Below, in pieces: positions 38,671 to 48,578 of a stretch of DNA of 64,000 nucleotides. Origin of the DNA: Parasulfuritortus sp037439465 (GTDB lineage Bacteria; Pseudomonadota; Gammaproteobacteria; Burkholderiales; Thiobacillaceae); the NCBI GenBank assembly GCA_037439465.1, contig JBBIVX010000014.1, positions 1 to 64,000 on the forward strand, in the 5' to 3' direction. A program made the position numbers and the translations under genes. The notes beneath the pieces were generated by a model that made no database searches, was not told where the DNA came from, and was given only the letters and a program-made list of their open reading frames with translations. Position 1 is the first letter of the stretch, and every line of letters begins with the position of its first letter.

Positions 38671-40674
38671 CTAGACGAACCAGGTCGCCAGCAGGGCCAC
38701 GCCGATGATCATGGCGAAGGCGTAGTGATAGATGTAGCCCGATTGCAGGTGACGCACCATGCCGGCCACCTGCGCCACCACACGCACGGAGCCGTTCACC
38801 AGCAGGCCGTCGATGGCGGTGACGTCACCCCAGCGCCACAGCCGGCCACCCAGCAGACGGGCGCCGCCGGCGAAGAACCAATCGTTGAAATCGTCGAAGC
38901 CGTACTTGCGCTCCAGGATGGTGTAGACGAGGCCTGCCTTGCGGCGCAGCTTTTCCGGCAGGTCCTTGCGCACCAGATAGAGGAACCAGGCGCTGACGAC
39001 GCCTGCCAGCGCCAACCAGAAAACCGGGGTCGCGAAGGCGTGCAGGACCATGGCGCCGGCACCGTGAAACTCGGCCTTCAGCTCTCCCATGGCTGGATGG
39101 ACGGTATGGTTGACGGTGATCGCCGAGCCGAAGAAATCACCATACAGCATGGGCTCGATGTAGGCCCAGCCGGCATAGACCGAGGGTATGGCAAGCAGCA
39201 CCAGGGGCAGCCACACCACCCACGGCGACTCGTGCGGGGCGCTGTGGCCGCCGCGATGGTGGCCATGGCTGTCGTCGTCCTTGCCGCCCTCCTGATCCTG
39301 GCCGGCATGGGCCTGGTGGAACCGCTCCTTGCCATGGAATACCAGGAAATACAGGCGGAAGGAGTAGAAGGCGGTAACGAACACGCCGGCGGTCACGGCG
39401 AAATCGGCGAAGCCCGCACCCCACAGAGGCGAGGCATGCACCGCCTCGATGATCGAATCCTTGGAGAAGAAACCGGAAAACCCCGGGGTGCCGATCAGGG
39501 CCAGGGAACCGATCAACATGGTGATCCAGGTGATCGGCATGTATTTTCTTAGCCCGCCCATGTTGCGGATATCCTGGTCGTGGTGCATGCCGATGATGAC
39601 CGAGCCGGCGGCCAGGAACAACAGCGCCTTGAAGAAGGCGTGCGTCATGAGGTGAAAGATCGCCGCCGAATAGGCCGAGGCCCCCAGAGCCACGGTCATG
39701 TAGCCGAGCTGGGACAGGGTCGAGTAAGCGATCACCCGCTTGATGTCGTTCTGGATCATGCCCAAAAAGCCCATGAACAAGGCGGTGATGGCGCCGATGA
39801 TCAGGACGAAGGAGAGCGCCGTATCGGATAGTTCGAACAGCGGCGACATGCGCGCCACCATGAAGATACCGGCCGTCACCATGGTGGCGGCATGGATCAG
39901 GGCGGAGATGGGGGTCGGGCCTTCCATCGAATCGGGCAGCCAGACATGCAATGGGAACTGGGCCGACTTGCCCATGGCGCCGATGAACAGCAGGATGCAG
40001 ATCACCGTCATGAGCGACCAGCTATGGCCCTCGATCAGGGTGATGCTATGGCTGGCGAGTTGCGGTGCGGTCTGGAACACCTGGGCATAGTCGAGGCTAC
40101 CGAACCAGGCCAGCACCAGGCCGATACCGAGCAGAAAACCAAAGTCGCCCACGCGGTTGACCAGGAAGGCCTTGAGGTTGGCATAGATGGCCGACTCGCG
40201 GGCGAACCAGAAACCGATCAACAGATAGGACACCAGGCCGACCGCCTCCCAGCCGAAGAACAACTGCAGGAAGTTGTTGCTCATCACCAGCATCAGCATG
40301 GAGAAGGTGAACAGCGCGATATAACTGAAGAAGCGCTGGTAACCTGGGTCGTCGGCCATATAGCCGATGGTGTAGACATGCACACACAGCGACACGAAAG
40401 TCACCACCAACATCATCACGGCGGAGAGACGGTCGATGAGGAAACCCACCTCAAGGCGCAGGTCACCGGCCATCAGCCAGGTGTAGACCGAACCGTTATA
40501 GGTATTGCCGGCGAGCACATCCTGGAAGATGCTGAGCGAGGCCAGGAAGGCCACCAGCACACCAAGGATGGCCATGGTGTGTGCGCCGGCGCGGCCGATC
40601 TGCTTGCCGAACAGGCCGGCGACGATAGCGCCGGCCAGGGGAGCCAGGGGGACGATGAGATAGAGGGTTTTCAT
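38671..40674 (-). CDS. nuoL: NADH-quinone oxidoreductase subunit L
   Basis: The product is 667 residues, the largest antiporter-like subunit, whose C-terminal lateral helix clamps the membrane arm. Motifs are FFGWEAVGLVSYLLIGFWF, KSAQFPLHVWLPDSMEGPTP and VIAYSTLSQLGYMTVALG. A His/Asp/Gly-rich loop (about residues 450-480, GKDDDSHGHHRGGH) interrupts the C-terminal third and is probably a flexible cytoplasmic or periplasmic loop. It begins 1 base after the nuoK stop. Confidence 0.97.
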   Translation of the reverse strand: MKTLYLIVPLAPLAGAIVAGLFGKQIGRAGAHTMAILGVLVAFLASLSIFQDVLAGNTYNGSVYTWLMAGDLRLEVGFLIDRLSAVMMLVVTFVSLCVHVYTIGYMADDPGYQRFFSYIALFTFSMLMLVMSNNFLQLFFGWEAVGLVSYLLIGFWFARESAIYANLKAFLVNRVGDFGFLLGIGLVLAWFGSLDYAQVFQTAPQLASHSITLIEGHSWSLMTVICILLFIGAMGKSAQFPLHVWLPDSMEGPTPISALIHAATMVTAGIFMVARMSPLFELSDTALSFVLIIGAITALFMGFLGMIQNDIKRVIAYSTLSQLGYMTVALGASAYSAAIFHLMTHAFFKALLFLAAGSVIIGMHHDQDIRNMGGLRKYMPITWITMLIGSLALIGTPGFSGFFSKDSIIEAVHASPLWGAGFADFAVTAGVFVTAFYSFRLYFLVFHGKERFHQAHAGQDQEGGKDDDSHGHHRGGHSAPHESPWVVWLPLVLLAIPSVYAGWAYIEPMLYGDFFGSAITVNHTVHPAMGELKAEFHGAGAMVLHAFATPVFWLALAGVVSAWFLYLVRKDLPEKLRRKAGLVYTILERKYGFDDFNDWFFAGGARLLGGRLWRWGDVTAIDGLLVNGSVRVVAQVAGMVRHLQSGYIYHYAFAMIIGVALLATWFV

Positions 40675-40675
40675 G

Positions 40676-40981
40676 TCAGCCCTTCAATCGGTCGAGATCA
40701 TCGACATTGATGCTCTTCAGGTTGCGGAACAGCACCACCAGTATGGCCAGGCCGATGGCCGACTCGGCCGCCGCCACGGTGAGGATGAAGAAGACGAAAA
40801 CCTGCCCCGCGGTATCGTTGAGGAAATGCGAGAAGGCGATGAAGTTGAGGTTCACCGCCAGCAGCATGAGTTCGATGGCCATCAGCAGCACGATGAGATT
40901 TTTGCGGTTGAGAAACACCCCCAGCACACCGATGGCGAACAAGATGGAACCGAGGATCAGATAGTGGTCGAGGCCGATCAT
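40676..40981 (-). CDS. nuoK: NADH-quinone oxidoreductase subunit K
   Basis: The product is 101 residues with three membrane helices, the normal size. GVFLNRKNLIVLLMAIELML and VAAAESAIGLAILVVLFRN carry the two conserved membrane glutamates. Start overlaps the nuoJ stop (ATGA). Confidence 0.97.
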   Translation of the reverse strand: MIGLDHYLILGSILFAIGVLGVFLNRKNLIVLLMAIELMLLAVNLNFIAFSHFLNDTAGQVFVFFILTVAAAESAIGLAILVVLFRNLKSINVDDLDRLKG

Positions 40982-41595
40982 TCGTCCTCCTCCTCTTTGT
41001 ATTCGGGCTTCTGGGGCTTCAGGTTGACGAGGCGGATGTGGCCGGCGGCACTCTGCCGCACCTGCCAGGCGACATCCACGACCTTGCGGTTGGCCCGCCG
41101 GCGCAGGGTCAGAGCGATGGCGGCGACGATGGCCACCAGCAGGATCACAGCCGCCAGCTCGAAGGCATAGACATAATCTGTGTAAAGCAGCAGGCCCAAT
41201 TGTCTGGTATTGCTAAAACCGGCTGGCGTCGGCGCCGGCGCTGTCAGGCCGAAGCGGTCGCCACCCAGCACCATGACCATCTCCACAGCCATCAGGCCGG
41301 CGACCAGTGCGGCCAGCGGCAGATAGTCCCAGAAGCCCTGGCGCAACTCTTCGACATTGATGTCGAGCATCATCACGACGAATATAAACAGCACCATCAC
41401 GGCCCCGACGTAGACCAGCACCAGGGTGATGGCGAGAAACTCTGCCTGCAGCAGTATCCAGATGCCGGCGGCCGTGAAGAAGGCCAGCACCAGCGCCAGG
41501 GCGGCATGCACCGGGTTCTTGGCAGTAACGACGCGCAACCCCGCGAGCAGCAGGATGGCGGCGAAGAAGTAGAAAACGAAACTGGCGAAATCCAT
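40978..41595 (-). CDS. nuoJ: NADH-quinone oxidoreductase subunit J
   Basis: The product is 205 residues with five membrane helices. Family motifs are VTAKNPVHAALALVLAFF and LEAEFLAITLVLVYVGAVMV-like (QAEFLAITLVLVYVGAVMVL), followed by FIFVVMMLDI. The cytoplasmic C-terminus is charged and ends in Glu/Asp. It starts 10 bases after nuoI. Confidence 0.97.
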   Translation of the reverse strand: MDFASFVFYFFAAILLLAGLRVVTAKNPVHAALALVLAFFTAAGIWILLQAEFLAITLVLVYVGAVMVLFIFVVMMLDINVEELRQGFWDYLPLAALVAGLMAVEMVMVLGGDRFGLTAPAPTPAGFSNTRQLGLLLYTDYVYAFELAAVILLVAIVAAIALTLRRRANRKVVDVAWQVRQSAAGHIRLVNLKPQKPEYKEEEDE

Positions 41596-41605
41596 GTGTC
41601 GTCCG

Positions 41606-42097
41606 TTAACGGTATTTGGCGTCGGCGGCCTTGTCCTCGGCGATCTGGGCCTCGTACTTGTCGCCTACCGCGAGGAGCATCTCCTTGGTGTAATAGAGGT
41701 CGCCCCGTTTCTCGCCGTGATACTCGAAGATGCGGGTTTCGACGATGGCATCGACCGGGCAGGCCTCTTCACAAAAACCGCAGAAAATGCACTTGGTCAG
41801 ATCGATGTCGTAGCGGGTGGTGCGGCGGGTGCCATCCTCGCGCTGGGCCGACTCGATGGTGATCGCCATGGCCGGACAGACGGCCTCGCACAGCTTGCAG
41901 GCGATGCAGCGCTCCTCACCGTTGGGGTAGCGACGCTGCGCATGGAGGCCACGGAAGCGCGGACTTTGCGGCGTGCGCTCATCGGGATACTGGATGGTGA
42001 TCTTGCGTGCGAACAGGTGCCGGCCGGTAACCGCCAGGCCCTTGAGCAGCTCGATCAGCAGGAAGGTATTGAAGAAGCGTTTGATAGCGGAAATCAT
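41606..42097 (-). CDS. nuoI: NADH-quinone oxidoreductase subunit I
   Basis: The product is 163 residues and carries clusters N6a and N6b in two ferredoxin motifs, CIACKLCEAVCPAMAI and CIFCGFCEEACPVDAI, which link the peripheral arm to N2 in NuoB. The N-terminal amphipathic stretch (MISAIKRFFNTFLLIELLKG) lies against the membrane. The size is normal, 10 bases from nuoH. Confidence 0.97.
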   Translation of the reverse strand: MISAIKRFFNTFLLIELLKGLAVTGRHLFARKITIQYPDERTPQSPRFRGLHAQRRYPNGEERCIACKLCEAVCPAMAITIESAQREDGTRRTTRYDIDLTKCIFCGFCEEACPVDAIVETRIFEYHGEKRGDLYYTKEMLLAVGDKYEAQIAEDKAADAKYR

Positions 42098-42107
42098 CCT
42101 CGCCTCC

Positions 42108-43142
42108 TCAATGGAACAGATAACCCAGCGGGGTCTGCATGAACGCGCCCACCACCAGTATCCAGATCAGGGTGACCGGGATGAACACCTTCCAGCCCAG
42201 GCGCATGATCTGGTCGTAGCGATAACGCGGGAAGGTGGCGCGGAACCAGAGGAACAGGAACAGCACGAAGCTCATCTTGGCCGCGATCCAGAAGAAACCG
42301 TCGGGCAGGAAGGGAAACGGTGACAACCAGCCGCCCAGGAACATGATCGAGGTCAGCGCCGAAACCAGGATCATGTTGGCGTATTCGGCCAGGAAGAACA
42401 CCGCGAAGGCCATGCCGGAATAATCGAGGTGGAAGCCGGCGACGATCTCCGACTCGCCCTCGGCGACGTCGAAGGGCGAGCGGTTGGTCTCGGCCACGCC
42501 GGCGATCAGGTAGACAAGGAAGAGCGGAAACAGCGGCAGCCAATACCATTGCCAGAAACCGCCGGCCTGATGCTGGACGATCTCGACCAGGTTCAAGCTC
42601 TGCGCCGACATCAGCACCCCGACCAGGGCGAAGCCCATGGCGATCTCATAGGACACGATCTGCGCCGCCGAGCGCATCGCGCCGAGCAAGGCATACTTGG
42701 AGTTCGAGGCCCAGCCGGCCACCACGATACCGTATACCCCCATCGAAGTGATGGCCATGATGTAAAGCAGGCTGGCATCGACATTGGCCAGCACCCACTG
42801 GTCGGTGAACGGCACCACTGCCCAGGCCGCCATGGCCGGGCCGATGGAGAGCACCGGTGCGGTCAGGAACAGTGCCCTGTTGGCGCCAGTGGGCAGCATG
42901 ATCTCCTTGGTCATCAGCTTGACCGCATCGGCGATGGGCTGGCCCAGACCAACCAGACGGTAGCCGAAGAAACCGACCCGGTTGGGCCCGATACGGACCT
43001 GCATGTAGCCGATGATCTTGCGCTCGGCGTAGGTCAGGTAAGCCACCGCGATCAACAGCGGCAACACGATGACAACGATCTTGACCAGGGTCCAGACCGG
43101 CACCCAGGCCACGCCGAGTAGTTCCTGGAACCATTCCATCAT
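42108..43142 (-). CDS. nuoH: NADH-quinone oxidoreductase subunit H
   Basis: The product is 344 residues with eight membrane helices; it forms the quinone chamber together with NuoB and NuoD. Motifs are YMQVRIGPNRVGFFGYRLVG, GWASNSKYALLGAMRSAAQ and AETNRSPFDVAEGESEIVAG. The first of two adjacent ATGs overlaps the nuoG stop by one base and has GGAG 9 bases upstream; the next ATG is 3 bases later. Confidence 0.97.
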   Translation of the reverse strand: MMEWFQELLGVAWVPVWTLVKIVVIVLPLLIAVAYLTYAERKIIGYMQVRIGPNRVGFFGYRLVGLGQPIADAVKLMTKEIMLPTGANRALFLTAPVLSIGPAMAAWAVVPFTDQWVLANVDASLLYIMAITSMGVYGIVVAGWASNSKYALLGAMRSAAQIVSYEIAMGFALVGVLMSAQSLNLVEIVQHQAGGFWQWYWLPLFPLFLVYLIAGVAETNRSPFDVAEGESEIVAGFHLDYSGMAFAVFFLAEYANMILVSALTSIMFLGGWLSPFPFLPDGFFWIAAKMSFVLFLFLWFRATFPRYRYDQIMRLGWKVFIPVTLIWILVVGAFMQTPLGYLFH

Positions 43143-45478
43143 CACATCTTCTCCAGGCCGATATCACCGTAGCGCGGGCCGAGCGGACTGGCGGCGGCGA
43201 GATTGCCGGGCACGCGCACCACGTTGTCAGGCAGGCGATCATCGCGCGTGAGCCGCATCACCGTCTCGCCCCCGCCCTGTTTGATCTTGACCGGCTTGTC
43301 GACGACGAGGCCGAGGCGGGCGATGAGGTCGCCATGGGCGGCAGCGGTCTGACCGCCCAGGCCGTCGGCAGTGGCCAGAAGCGCCGGGGCGCGGCGCGTG
43401 TAGGCATCCAGCTGGTAGATAGGCGTCTCGCCCAGCCGCTCGATGCCCGAGAGCGCCGTGAGATGAGACACCGTCACGCCGGTGATGCCATTGTTCAGTT
43501 TGGCGCGCACCCCCGCTTCGCCCTCGGGCAAGGCCTCGGCCAGCACCTGGCCGACATCGTCTTGCGCGAAGCCGGCCAACCCCAGCTGATTGGCCAACAC
43601 CCGCAGCACCTTCCAGGCCGGACGTGCCTCGCCCTGCGGCGGGACAACGGCGCGGAAGGATTGCAGCCGGCCTTCCATACTGACGAAACTGCCCGCGGTC
43701 TCGGCAAAGGCGGCGACGGGCAGCATGACCTGAGCGTAGTTGGTGGCCGCGGTCTTGAATGCCGACAGCACGATCACCAATTCGGCGCTGGCCAGGGCCT
43801 GGCGCGCGGCGGCGGTATCTGCCGCCTCCAGTTCCGGCTCGGCGCCGAGGATGACATAGGCCTTTTTCGGCGCGGCAAACAACGCCGCGGCATTCAGCCC
43901 GCCTTGGTGCGGCCGGCAGCCGACGACACCCGCCCCCACCGCATTGGCCGAGTCGATCAGGAAACCGAGGGTCGCCCCGCTCGCCTGGGCGATGGCCTGA
44001 GCCAGGGCATGCAGCTCGCTCGCGGCCGGGTGCTGCTGCGCCAGCGCCCCCAGCAGGACGGCCTTTTTATCGCCCGACAGCAGGCTGGCAGCCATATTGC
44101 GGGCCGCATCGGAAACGCCGACATCGGCAATCGCGGCCGCGACCGCGCCCACGTCACGGCCGGCCTCGGCGATGGCCTTGGCCACCTGGGCCAGGGCGTT
44201 CACCAGCGCGGACGGTCTGACGATGAGTTTGTTGGCGACACGGCCAAGCAGGTCGGCGTCGGCGCCATGCACCAGATTGAGTTGCCCGCCACGTTTGACC
44301 GCCTGGCGCAGACGCTGAGCGATCAGCGGCTGTTCCTGACGCACCGACGCACCCACCAGCAGGACGCGGTCGAGTGTGCTCAGCTCGGCGACCGGCATGC
44401 CCAGCCATTCGATGCCGCTTTGTTGACCGCCGAAATCGGCGCGGCTCAAGCGCGTGTCGACAGACTCGCTGCCGAGCGCACGGGCCAGCTTCTGGAATAG
44501 ATAAAGCTCCTCGACGGTCTGATGCGGCGAGGCGATGAAGCCGATGGCGTCGCCACCGTGGGCGGCGAGGATCACCTTGAGGGCGCCCGCCGCCTGCGCC
44601 ATGGCCTTTTGCCAGTCCACCTCCAGCCAGCGGCCGCCGTCCTTGACACTGGGCTGGGTCAGGCGGTCGGCGCCATTGAGGGCCTGATAACTAAAGCGGT
44701 CGCGGTCGGCCAGCCAGCATTCGTTGACGGCCTCGTTCTCCACCACGGTGGCGCGTAGTACCCGTTTGTCCTTGACATGCAGGGCCAGGTTGCTGCCCAG
44801 ACCATCGTGCGGACTGACGCTTTGGCGCCGCGACAGCTCCCAGGCGCGGGCGCCGAAACGGAACGGCTTGGAGGTGAGCGCCCCCACCGGGCACAGTTCG
44901 ATGACGTTGCCCGACAACTCCGACGCAACATGATTTTCGAGGAAAGGCATCACCTCCGTGTGCTCGCCACGACCGGGCATACCCAATTCCATGATGCCGG
45001 CGATCTCCTGGCCGAAACGGACGCAGCGGCTGCAATGGATGCAGCGGGTCATGTCGGTGGCGATCAGCGGGCCGAGGTCCTTTTCCTTGACCACGCGCTT
45101 GGGCTCGGCATAGCGCGAGACGACACCGCCGTAGCCGACAGCGATGTCCTGCAATTGACACTCTCCGCCCTGGTCGCAGATCGGGCAGTCGAGCGGGTGG
45201 TTGATGAGCAGAAACTCCATCACGCCCTTCTGGGCCTGCACCGCCTTCTCGCTGTGGGTGCGCACCACCATGCCATCGGTCACCGGCGTGGCGCAGGCGG
45301 GCAACGGCTTGGGCGCCTTTTCCACCTCGACGAGACACATCCGGCAACTGGCGGCGATGCTGAGTTTCTTGTGGTAGCAGAAGTGCGGAATGTAGATGCC
45401 GGCGGCGTGCGCCGCCTCCATCACCATACTGCCGGCAGCAACTTCGATCTGTTGGTCGTCGATGGTAATCCGGGGCAT
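43142..45478 (-). CDS. nuoG: NADH-quinone oxidoreductase subunit G
   Basis: The product is 778 residues. The N-terminal Fe-S region has a [2Fe-2S] site (PHFCYHKKLSIAASCRMCLV then PACATPV), the His-ligated cluster N5 (TRCIHCSRCVRFGQEI, upstream DHPLDCPICDQGGECQLQ-like residues) and N4 ending in CPVGALTSKPF. The rest is a molybdopterin-oxidoreductase-like domain without the cofactor. It is shorter than E. coli NuoG (about 910) and close to the common proteobacterial form. It starts 1 base after nuoF. Confidence 0.96.
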   Translation of the reverse strand: MPRITIDDQQIEVAAGSMVMEAAHAAGIYIPHFCYHKKLSIAASCRMCLVEVEKAPKPLPACATPVTDGMVVRTHSEKAVQAQKGVMEFLLINHPLDCPICDQGGECQLQDIAVGYGGVVSRYAEPKRVVKEKDLGPLIATDMTRCIHCSRCVRFGQEIAGIMELGMPGRGEHTEVMPFLENHVASELSGNVIELCPVGALTSKPFRFGARAWELSRRQSVSPHDGLGSNLALHVKDKRVLRATVVENEAVNECWLADRDRFSYQALNGADRLTQPSVKDGGRWLEVDWQKAMAQAAGALKVILAAHGGDAIGFIASPHQTVEELYLFQKLARALGSESVDTRLSRADFGGQQSGIEWLGMPVAELSTLDRVLLVGASVRQEQPLIAQRLRQAVKRGGQLNLVHGADADLLGRVANKLIVRPSALVNALAQVAKAIAEAGRDVGAVAAAIADVGVSDAARNMAASLLSGDKKAVLLGALAQQHPAASELHALAQAIAQASGATLGFLIDSANAVGAGVVGCRPHQGGLNAAALFAAPKKAYVILGAEPELEAADTAAARQALASAELVIVLSAFKTAATNYAQVMLPVAAFAETAGSFVSMEGRLQSFRAVVPPQGEARPAWKVLRVLANQLGLAGFAQDDVGQVLAEALPEGEAGVRAKLNNGITGVTVSHLTALSGIERLGETPIYQLDAYTRRAPALLATADGLGGQTAAAHGDLIARLGLVVDKPVKIKQGGGETVMRLTRDDRLPDNVVRVPGNLAAASPLGPRYGDIGLEKM

Positions 45479-45479
45479 A

Positions 45480-46766
45480 TCAGGCTCCCACCATGCAACG
45501 TTTGTGTTCGATGTGGTACTCGAATTCCTGGCGGAAGTGCTTGATGAAACTCTGCACCGGGCCCACGGCGGCCTCGCCCAGGGCGCAGATGGTGCGGCCG
45601 GCGATGTTGTTGCCGACGCTCATCAACAGGTCGAGGTCTTCCGGCCGGCCTTCGCCGCGCTCGATACGGTGCACCACGCGGTACATCCAGCCGGTGCCCT
45701 CGCGGCAGGGCGTGCACTGGCCGCAGGATTCTTCGTAATAGAAATAGGAGAGACGCTCCAGCGCCTTGACCATGCACACCGTCTCGTCCATGACGATGAC
45801 CGCGCCCGAGCCGAGCATGGAACCGGCCTTGGCAACCGAGTCAAAATCCAGGGTGCAGCCCAGCATGATGTCGGCCGGCAGCACCGGAGCGGAGGAACCC
45901 CCAGGGATGACCGCCTTCAAGGTGTGCCCGTCGCGCACCCCGCCGGCCATGGCCAAGAGGTCGGCGAACGGTGTGCCGAGCGGAATCTCAAAATTGCCCG
46001 GCCGGTTGACGTGACCGGAGACAGAGAAGATCTTGGTGCCACCATTGTTGGGCTTGCCCAGATCAAGAAAGGCCTGGCCGCCGTGACGCATGATCCAGGG
46101 GATCGAGGCCAGGGTCTCGGTGTTGTTGATGGTGGTCGGCTTGCCGAAGAGACCGAAGCTGGCCGGGAACGGTGGCTTGAAGCGTGGCTGCCCCTTCTTG
46201 CCCTCGATCGATTCCAGCAGCGCGGTCTCCTCGCCACAGATATAGGCGCCGTAACCATGATGCGCATGCAGGTCGAAATCCCAGCCGGAACCGCAGATAT
46301 TTTTGCCCAGGTAGCCGGCGGCGCGCGCTTCGTCCAGCGCCTTCTCCCAGGATTCGTAGAGTGCGAAGATCTCGCCGTGGATGTAGTTGTAACCGGCCTT
46401 GGCCCCCAGGGTGTAGCCGGCAATGGCCATGCCTTCGATGAGCTGGTGGGGGTTGAACTCGATGATGTCGCGGTCCTTGAAGGTGCCCGGCTCGCCCTCG
46501 TCGCTGTTGCAGACGATGTACTTGTCGCCTTCGTAGTTGCGCGGCATGAACGACCATTTGAGCCCGGTCGGGAAACCGGCGCCGCCGCGGCCGCGCAAGG
46601 CGGAAAGCTTGACCTGCTCGATGATCTCGGCCGCCGGTGTCTTCTCGGCCAATATCTTTCTCAGCGCCGAGTAGCCGCCGTTGGCGATATACGTGTCCAG
46701 GCTGGCCGGATTGGGATGGTCGAGGGTCCAGAGACAGACCTTGGGGCCGGTATAAGGGACGCTCAT
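45480..46766 (-). CDS. nuoF: NADH-quinone oxidoreductase subunit F
   Basis: The product is 428 residues: the NADH- and FMN-binding subunit with cluster N3. Motifs are LRGRGGAGFPTGLKWSFMP (NADH/FMN loop), CNSDEGEPGTFKDRDI, EETALLESIEGKKGQPR and the cluster motif SCGQCTPCREGTGWMYR with a distal Cys in GRTICALGEAA. The start overlaps the nuoE stop (ATGA). Confidence 0.98.
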   Translation of the reverse strand: MSVPYTGPKVCLWTLDHPNPASLDTYIANGGYSALRKILAEKTPAAEIIEQVKLSALRGRGGAGFPTGLKWSFMPRNYEGDKYIVCNSDEGEPGTFKDRDIIEFNPHQLIEGMAIAGYTLGAKAGYNYIHGEIFALYESWEKALDEARAAGYLGKNICGSGWDFDLHAHHGYGAYICGEETALLESIEGKKGQPRFKPPFPASFGLFGKPTTINNTETLASIPWIMRHGGQAFLDLGKPNNGGTKIFSVSGHVNRPGNFEIPLGTPFADLLAMAGGVRDGHTLKAVIPGGSSAPVLPADIMLGCTLDFDSVAKAGSMLGSGAVIVMDETVCMVKALERLSYFYYEESCGQCTPCREGTGWMYRVVHRIERGEGRPEDLDLLMSVGNNIAGRTICALGEAAVGPVQSFIKHFRQEFEYHIEHKRCMVGA

Positions 46767-47239
46767 TTCAACTCATCCAGCAGCTTGTCCACCGTTTCAG
46801 GAGACAGGTGGGTATGCATCGTGTGATTGTTGTGCAGACACAGCGGCCCGGCGCCGCAGCTACCCATGCACTCGCCCTCCTTGAGGGTGAAGCGGCCGTC
46901 GGCCGTGGTCTCGCCGAAACCGATGCCGAGCTTCTGCTTGAGGTAATCGGCCACCGTGCCGGCGCCCTGCAACTGGCAAGGCAGGTTGGTGCAGACGGTG
47001 ATCTTGTGGCGGCCGGTGGGTTCCAGCTCGTACATGTTGTAGAAGGTGGCGATCTCGTAGGCGGCGATGGCCGGCATGCCGAGGTAGCGGGCGACGAATT
47101 CGACGGTCTCGGGCGAGAGCCAGCCCTTCTCCACCTGGGCGATGCGCAGCGCGGCCATCACCGCCGATTGCTTCTGGTCGGCCGGATACTTGGCGACTTC
47201 CTTGTCGATCTGGGCGAGGGATTGAGCGGATAGCGTCAT
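46763..47239 (-). CDS. nuoE: NADH-quinone oxidoreductase subunit E
   Basis: The product is 158 residues: a thioredoxin-like subunit with the [2Fe-2S] cluster N1a. Ligands lie in CTNLPCQLQG and GECMGSCGAGP. The start at 47239 (MTLSAQSLAQIDKEVAKYP) overlaps the nuoD stop (ATGA); the longer in-frame reading lies inside nuoD and has no family similarity. Confidence 0.97.
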   Translation of the reverse strand: MTLSAQSLAQIDKEVAKYPADQKQSAVMAALRIAQVEKGWLSPETVEFVARYLGMPAIAAYEIATFYNMYELEPTGRHKITVCTNLPCQLQGAGTVADYLKQKLGIGFGETTADGRFTLKEGECMGSCGAGPLCLHNNHTMHTHLSPETVDKLLDELK

Positions 47240-48489
47240 CGATCGATGTCCCCGAAAACGATGTCCATGGTGCCGATGATGGCAACCACGTCGGCGATCA
47301 TGAGGCCGCGCGCCATCTCGTCCATGGCGGAGAGGTGGACGAAGCCGGGCGCCCGCAGCTTCATCCGGTAGGGCTTGTTGGCGCCGTCCGAGACCAGATA
47401 GACGCCGAACTCGCCCTTCGAGTGCTCGATGGCGGCATAGGCCTCGCCGGCCGGCACGTGCATGCCCTCGGTAAACAGTTTGAAGTGATGGATGAGACCT
47501 TCCATGTCGCCTTTCATCACCGCACGCGCCGGCGGCGCCACCTTGAGGTCGTCGGTGATGACCGGGCCGGGGTTGGCCTTCAGCCAGTCCACGCACTGCC
47601 GGATGATGCGGTTGCTCTGGCGGAATTCCTCCACACGCACCAAATAACGGTCATAGCAATCACCGTTCTTGCCGACTGGAATCTCAAAATCGAGGCGGTC
47701 ATAAATCTCGTAGGGCTGCATCTTGCGCAAGTCCCAGGCGACACCGGAACCGCGCAGCATGGGCCCGGTGAAGCCCAATGCCTTGGCCCGGTCGGCATCG
47801 ACCACGCCGATGCCGACGGTACGCTGCTTCCAGATGCGGTTGTCGGTCAGCAAAGTCTCGTAGTCGTCTACGTACTTGGGGAAGCGATTGGTGAAGTCCT
47901 CGATAAAGTCGAGCACCGTGCCCTCGCGGTTGGCGTTGAGCCGTTCAACCTCGGCGGCGGTCTTGTACTTGTTGACCTGGTACTTGGGCATGCTGTCGGG
48001 CAGATCGCGGTAAACGCCGCCCGGCCGGTAATAGGCGGCATGGACCCGGGCGCCGGTCACCGCCTCATAGATGTCCATCAGGTCTTCCCGCTCGCGGAAG
48101 GTGTAGAGAAACATGGTCATGGCGCCGATGTCGAGGCCATGGGTGCCTAGCCAGAGCAGGTGATTCAGGATGCGGGTAATCTCGTCGAACATCACCCGGA
48201 TGTACTGGGCGCGCACCGGCACCTCACAGCCCAGGAGCTTCTCGACGGCCAGCACATAAGCGTGCTCGTTCTGCATCATGGACATGTAGTCCAGGCGGTC
48301 CATGTAGGGCACGGTCTGCAGGAAGGTGCGGTTCTCGGCCAGCTTCTCGGTGGCGCGGTGCAAAAGGCCGATGTGCGGATCGGCGCGCTCGACCACCTCA
48401 CCATCCAGCTCCAGCACCAGACGCAACACACCGTGTGTCGCCGGATGCTGCGGACCAAAATTCAACGTGTAATTTTTGATCTCAGCCAT
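47236..48489 (-). CDS. nuoD: NADH-quinone oxidoreductase subunit D
   Basis: The product is 417 residues: the 49-kDa-type subunit shaping the quinone site. Motifs are YTLNFGPQHPATHGVLRLVL, ERADPHIGLLHRATEKL, LLGCEVPVRAQYIRVM, LRGSGVAWDLRKMQPYE and YRMKLRAPGFVHL. I chose the start at 48489 (MAEIKNYTLNFGPQ); the upstream extension is in the nuoC-nuoD spacer. NuoC is a separate gene, unlike the fused NuoCD of E. coli. Confidence 0.97.
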   Translation of the reverse strand: MAEIKNYTLNFGPQHPATHGVLRLVLELDGEVVERADPHIGLLHRATEKLAENRTFLQTVPYMDRLDYMSMMQNEHAYVLAVEKLLGCEVPVRAQYIRVMFDEITRILNHLLWLGTHGLDIGAMTMFLYTFREREDLMDIYEAVTGARVHAAYYRPGGVYRDLPDSMPKYQVNKYKTAAEVERLNANREGTVLDFIEDFTNRFPKYVDDYETLLTDNRIWKQRTVGIGVVDADRAKALGFTGPMLRGSGVAWDLRKMQPYEIYDRLDFEIPVGKNGDCYDRYLVRVEEFRQSNRIIRQCVDWLKANPGPVITDDLKVAPPARAVMKGDMEGLIHHFKLFTEGMHVPAGEAYAAIEHSKGEFGVYLVSDGANKPYRMKLRAPGFVHLSAMDEMARGLMIADVVAIIGTMDIVFGDIDR

Positions 48490-48559
48490 GCCGATGACCC
48501 ATGCAATCGGTAGCCAGGACCTGGCCCGGCCACTGGCACGTTGAATTCCGGCGCAGGCC

Positions 48560-48578
48560 AACTTGCCGCAGGCAAGTT
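48560..48578. repeat. Perfect hairpin in the nuoC-nuoD spacer
   Basis: AACTTGCC (48560-48567) and GGCAAGTT (48571-48578) form an 8-base perfect stem with a 3-base loop within a 134-base spacer, the longest gap in the nuo operon. No T tract follows on the minus strand, so a simple terminator is unlikely; RNA processing or partial attenuation is possible. Confidence 0.55.
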